DNA from: Pseudarthrobacter phenanthrenivorans Sphe3
GTDB taxonomy: Bacteria > Actinomycetota > Actinomycetes > Actinomycetales > Micrococcaceae
DNA length: 64,000 nt
NCBI RefSeq assembly: GCF_000189535.1
Contig: NC_015145.1
Location: 4,154,001 to 4,218,000 of the forward strand
Reading direction: 5' to 3'
Part shown: piece by piece, positions 60,927 to 64,000 of the stretch
How the letters are laid out: each line of letters opens with the position of its first letter
How positions within the stretch are numbered: the first letter of the stretch is position 1
Notes under the pieces: generated by a model
Database searches by the model: none
Seen by the model: the letters and a program-made list of their open reading frames with translations, nothing else
Told to the model about the DNA's origin: nothing
Program-made: the position numbers and the translations under genes

Positions 60927-61226
60927 CTTTTGGCTCCATGGTCGCGGCGCAACCAGGCAGCAGCCGGGTGGGGTCTGCACTCCCCGCTCGGCCGGAGACC
61001 GGGATAGCCCGGCACCTCGCCTGTTGCGTCAGTCAGTAGTCACGGACATCCTGCCGGTGGCGAGGCCATTGAGCCTCCCCTGGATCGCGGCCCGGAACCA
61101 TGGGCCGTAAACCCCCACAGGGCTTCCGTGTCTTCAACCGTAAGTCCGGCCAAACAACACGGCTAGGCGAAGGGGAGCTACTCTGCGGGTATCCGCACCA
61201 ACAATGTGGTGCTCCCCAGCAGGGAA
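60927..61226. other. Long leader region between giant gene and M18 aminopeptidase gene
   Basis: 300 bp upstream of the giant gene on the minus strand and downstream of the aminopeptidase stop. It has several inverted repeats, such as GCCTCGCC/GGCGAGG and CCGGG/CCCGG, which could fold in a long 5' leader. I do not recognise a known riboswitch class and see no confident promoter boxes. Confidence 0.4.
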
Positions 61227-62528
61227 CTACACAGCGGTCCGGAAGAACAGTTCCGTCACGGCAGCCAACCGCCATGGGTCCTCCACACCGCACATTTCCC
61301 TCGCGGAGTGCATGGAAAGCAGCGGCACGCCCACGTCCACCGTCCGGATACCCAAACGCGTGGCGGTCAATGGCCCGATCGTGGAGCCGCACGGGATCGC
61401 GTTGTTGGACACAAACTCCTGGTACGGCACCCCGGCCGCACCACAGAGGCGGCCCCAGAAAGCAGCGCCGGGCGCGTCCGTGGCATAGCGCTGGTTCGCA
61501 TTGATCTTCAGGAGCGGGCCGCCGTTGAGGACAGGGTGGTTCGCGGGGTCGTGCCGCTCGGCGTAGTTGGGGTGTACGGCGTGGCCGGCGTCGGCGGAGA
61601 CACAGAACGACGCCGAGAGGGCCTGCCGCCGCTGGCTCACCGTCGCGCCAAGGCCGTCGGATATACGCACCAGCACGTCTTCGAGAATGGGTCCGCAGGC
61701 GCCGGACCGGGAGTTCGAGCCGATCTCCTCGTGGTCGAAGGCCGCCAGCACTGCGATCGGTCCCGCGGGAGCGGGGCCGGAGCCGTGCGCTATCAGCGCC
61801 GCGAGTCCTGCATGGGTGGACGACAGGTTGTCCAGCCGCCCGGACGCGAAGAACTCCCCGTTCCCCCGGAAAACCGCAGGTGCCTGCGTGTCCGCAATGA
61901 CGACGTCGTACCCGCCGATCCGCGAAGGGTCCACTGAGGCGCCGGAAACATGGGAAGCCAGCACCGCGAGCAGGTCGAAGTCGGAAGGATTCCCCAGCCC
62001 CCAGACGGGGTTCATGTGGCGCTGCTTGTCCAGCACCAGCCCGTCATTCACCGCACGGTCCAGGTGGATGGCCAGCTGCGGGAACCGGAGCATCGGACCG
62101 GTCGCGGTCAGGTGTTCTGTCCCGTCCAGCATCACCAGGCGCCCGGCAAGCTGCAGTTCGCGGTCCAGCCACGAGTTCAGCAGCGGCCCGCCATAAACCT
62201 CCACCCCCGCCTGCAGCCAGCCGTGCCCTCCGGTCGTCGGCTTGGGCTTGAGCTTGAACGTGGGCGAGTCAGTATGCGCCCCCAGGATGTTGAAACCCGT
62301 CGCCGGGCCCGCCCCTTCGGGTACCACCCAGGCAATCAGCGCGCCGTCCCGGATCATGAAGAACGCGCCCGCCCCACCCTCCCACGGCTCCACCTCGTCC
62401 AGCCGGACGAATCCTGCTTCGGCAAGCCTTCGCCCCGCCTCCTGCACTGCATGGAAGCTCGACGGCGAGGCGCTGACGAAGTGGCCAAGGTCCTGGATGT
62501 GGTCGGCGGCAGAGGTAAGGGTAGGCAT
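61227..62528 (-). CDS. apeB: M18-family aspartyl aminopeptidase
   Basis: 433 residues, cytosolic metallopeptidase that removes N-terminal acidic residues, forming large tetrahedral dodecamers in the family. Zinc ligands are seen at H85-x-D87 (GAHTDSPTFKLKP) and in DHEEIGS, with HPNYAERHDP near the C-terminus. The ordinary DNPEP layout is complete. ATG 62528 begins MPTLTSAADHIQDLGHFVSASPSSFHAV. It precedes the giant gene with the same orientation but is separated by 300 bp. Confidence 0.92.
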   Translation of the reverse strand: MPTLTSAADHIQDLGHFVSASPSSFHAVQEAGRRLAEAGFVRLDEVEPWEGGAGAFFMIRDGALIAWVVPEGAGPATGFNILGAHTDSPTFKLKPKPTTGGHGWLQAGVEVYGGPLLNSWLDRELQLAGRLVMLDGTEHLTATGPMLRFPQLAIHLDRAVNDGLVLDKQRHMNPVWGLGNPSDFDLLAVLASHVSGASVDPSRIGGYDVVIADTQAPAVFRGNGEFFASGRLDNLSSTHAGLAALIAHGSGPAPAGPIAVLAAFDHEEIGSNSRSGACGPILEDVLVRISDGLGATVSQRRQALSASFCVSADAGHAVHPNYAERHDPANHPVLNGGPLLKINANQRYATDAPGAAFWGRLCGAAGVPYQEFVSNNAIPCGSTIGPLTATRLGIRTVDVGVPLLSMHSAREMCGVEDPWRLAAVTELFFRTAV

Positions 62529-62561
62529 GGTTTCGAGTCTAGACGGACCCGCGCCCCGCCC

Positions 62562-63254
62562 TCAGTAGTCCGGGTTGCTCGGCACCACCAGGCCGGTCTC
62601 ATAGGCGTAAACCACGGCCTGAACCCGATCACGCAGGTGCAGCTTGGTGAGGATGCGCCGCACATGCGTTTTCACGGTCGCTTCGGACAGGAAGTACCGG
62701 TGCGCAATCTCAGCATTGGACAGCCCTTCAGCCATGGCCTCGAGCATCTCCGTTTCCCGGGGCGTCAGGTCCGCCAGCAGCGGGTCGGGGGCCGGCGCCG
62801 GGCGAACGGGGAGTTCGGCTCCCCGCACATACGTTTCCAGCAGCCGCTGGGTGACCCTGGGCGCCACCACTGCGTCCCCGCTGGCCACCACGCGGACGGC
62901 CTGGATCAACTCCGACGGCGCCACGTCCTTGAGGAGGAATGCCGAGGCACCGGCCTGGAGGCCGGCAAAAGCATACTCATCCACATCGAAAGTGGTGAGG
63001 ATGATGATCCGGGCACTGGAACCGGCAGCGGCAATCGCGCGCGTCGCCTCTATGCCGTCCAGGACGGGCATCCGGACGTCCATCAGCACCACGTCCGGGT
63101 TCAGTTCCCTGGCCAGCCGCACGGCCTCGGCGCCGTCCGAAGCTTCTCCCGCGATGCTCAGGTCTTCTTCACCCTCAAGGATCAGGCGGAAGCCCATTCG
63201 CAGCAGGGGCTGGTCATCCACCAGCAGGACGTTAATGGCGGGATTTTCAATCAT
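62562..63254 (-). CDS. NarL-family two-component response regulator
   Basis: 230 residues. Receiver domain with acidic pair D13/D14, phospho-acceptor D59 (VVLMDVRMP) and LLKD lysine near residue 107, then a LuxR-type helix-turn-helix (LTPRETEMLEAMAEGLSNAEIAHRYFLSEATVKTHVRRILTKL). ATG 63254 overlaps the kinase gene by 8 bp; the longer open frame is antisense noise in the kinase gene. Regulon not visible. Confidence 0.94.
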   Translation of the reverse strand: MIENPAINVLLVDDQPLLRMGFRLILEGEEDLSIAGEASDGAEAVRLARELNPDVVLMDVRMPVLDGIEATRAIAAAGSSARIIILTTFDVDEYAFAGLQAGASAFLLKDVAPSELIQAVRVVASGDAVVAPRVTQRLLETYVRGAELPVRPAPAPDPLLADLTPRETEMLEAMAEGLSNAEIAHRYFLSEATVKTHVRRILTKLHLRDRVQAVVYAYETGLVVPSNPDY

Positions 63255-64000
63255 GGTTGGCCTTGCAGCTTGTTCGGACGGAAGGACGTGGGGGACGGGG
63301 CTCAGTGCCCGGCCAGGAGAGCACGGCATAAACGCGCCAGCCCCGGCCGCTGCGGCCTGCTTCCACCGTGCCGGCGTAAATCCTGGCCCGCTCGGCCATA
63401 CCTGCAAGTCCCTGTCCGGAACCGTAGGAACCGCCGGAACCCGGGTGGAGGGTATCGCGGAGGGCAGTACTTCCGTCCCGGGCGGGATGGGCAGCAACGC
63501 CGGCACCGTCGTCGAGCACTTCAATGGTGACGGTGGAACCGGTGCGGACAACGTTGACCTCCACCCTGCCAAGGGCGCGGCCGTAGCGGAGCACATTGGT
63601 GAGGGATTCCTGTACGATCCGGTACACCGTGAGCTGGAACGCCGGATCGTCGGGCAGAGCGGGCCCAGTGTGGGAGTAGTGCAGCGGCAGGCCGGCGGCA
63701 CGGAAGCCGTCCAGCAGCGGAGGCAGGCTGGACCCGGCGGTGATCGGCCGCCTGGGTGCGGCGGCATCGTCACGCAGCACACCCAGGACCCGCCGCATAT
63801 CGGCCAGGGCAGTCCGTCCCGTTCTGGACAGTTCGCCAAGCACTTCAGCTGCCCGCTCAGGGCTCTTCCGGACCACGACGGCGGCACCATCCGACAGGCT
63901 GACCATCACCGTCAGCGAGTGGGCAACGACGTCGTGCATCTCCCGCGCGATCCGGTTGCGTTCATTGACGGAGGCGAGGCTCGCCGTCCGGGCGGCCCAG
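63247..64000 (-). CDS. Sensor histidine kinase, HisKA_3 type (5' end outside window)
   Basis: C-terminal part of a NarX/DesK-like kinase; the frame is open to the right edge. The phospho-acceptor box ERNRIAREMHDVVAHSLTVMV is at about 63895-63960, followed by the HATPase_c domain (RIVQESLTNVLRYG, VLDDGAGV, GQGLAGMAERARIYAGTVEAG). The membrane sensor part lies beyond the window. Its last codons overlap the response-regulator start, so the pair is coupled. Confidence 0.92.
   Translation of the reverse strand, partial: WAARTASLASVNERNRIAREMHDVVAHSLTVMVSLSDGAAVVVRKSPERAAEVLGELSRTGRTALADMRRVLGVLRDDAAAPRRPITAGSSLPPLLDGFRAAGLPLHYSHTGPALPDDPAFQLTVYRIVQESLTNVLRYGRALGRVEVNVVRTGSTVTIEVLDDGAGVAAHPARDGSTALRDTLHPGSGGSYGSGQGLAGMAERARIYAGTVEAGRSGRGWRVYAVLSWPGTEPRPPRPSVRTSCKANHD

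Noticed and set aside
62562..63890. Response regulator with a 212-residue N-terminal extension
   Set aside because: The extension is out-of-frame sequence of the overlapping kinase gene; the receiver domain starts right after ATG 63254.
1..64000. Mobile element, prophage, CRISPR or tRNA genes
   Set aside because: I looked for transposase or integrase motifs, direct-repeat arrays and cloverleaf-like sequences in the spacers and found none convincing.

Overview
The window looks like chromosomal DNA from a high-GC actinobacterium, most likely Arthrobacter/Pseudarthrobacter (Micrococcaceae). The pointers are GC-rich codon use, frequent GTG starts with GTGA/ATGA overlaps, the order rpsF-ssb-rpsR-rplI followed by dnaB, a CsoR-CopZ-CopA copper operon, a CGNR/ABATE regulator, a DUF2277 protein and a CE1759-type FMN reductase. 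I see no rRNA, tRNA, CRISPR array, transposase or prophage. The genus is inferred from gene content and style, not from a search.

Layout. 1-5.4 kb (minus): a sulfonate/sulfate-ester scavenging operon (lipoprotein binding protein, ATPase, permease, TauD/AtsK-type dioxygenase, flavin monooxygenase cut by the left edge), divergent from alaA. 6.7-8.8 kb: small proteins, a MoaD/ThiS-like carrier coupled to a BNR-propeller protein. 9-11.7 kb: a very glycine-rich secreted protein, a sortase and a universal stress protein. 11.9-15.1 kb: copper operon with two CsoR-type operators. 15.1-21.8 kb: DUF2277, orphan WXG100, EamA transporter opposite a CGNR regulator, membrane proteins, a MATE transporter, DoxX, and a double-hotdog thioesterase. 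21.8-30.3 kb: dnaB, a non-coding stretch dense in DnaA-box-like 9-mers, small accessory genes, then rplI/rpsR/ssb/rpsF. 30.3-34.8 kb: amino-acid permease and a large ATP-binding LuxR regulator.

34.97-60.9 kb is a complete-looking Wzx/Wzy-type exopolysaccharide locus. The rightward arm is one tightly coupled operon: polyprenyl-P sugar-1-P transferase, Gfo/Idh oxidoreductase, SDR epimerase, two DegT aminotransferases around a PglD-like acetyltransferase, flippase, glycosyltransferases, Wzy-like polymerase, Wzz-like protein and another glycosyltransferase, followed by a lipoprotein with no recognised family. A leftward arm carries a 1838-residue secreted multidomain protein and a three-domain glycosyltransferase fusion (WecG/TagA + GT2 + GT2). 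The right end (61.2-64 kb) has an M18 aminopeptidase and a NarL-type two-component pair whose kinase is cut by the window edge.

Most notable: the triple glycosyltransferase fusion and giant DUF4082/Ig protein of the polysaccharide locus; a sortase with no arginine after its catalytic cysteine beside a wall-protein-like partner without LPXTG; the DnaA-box cluster upstream of dnaB; a hairpin-bearing insert-like linker inside CopA; and several well-formed palindromic operators.
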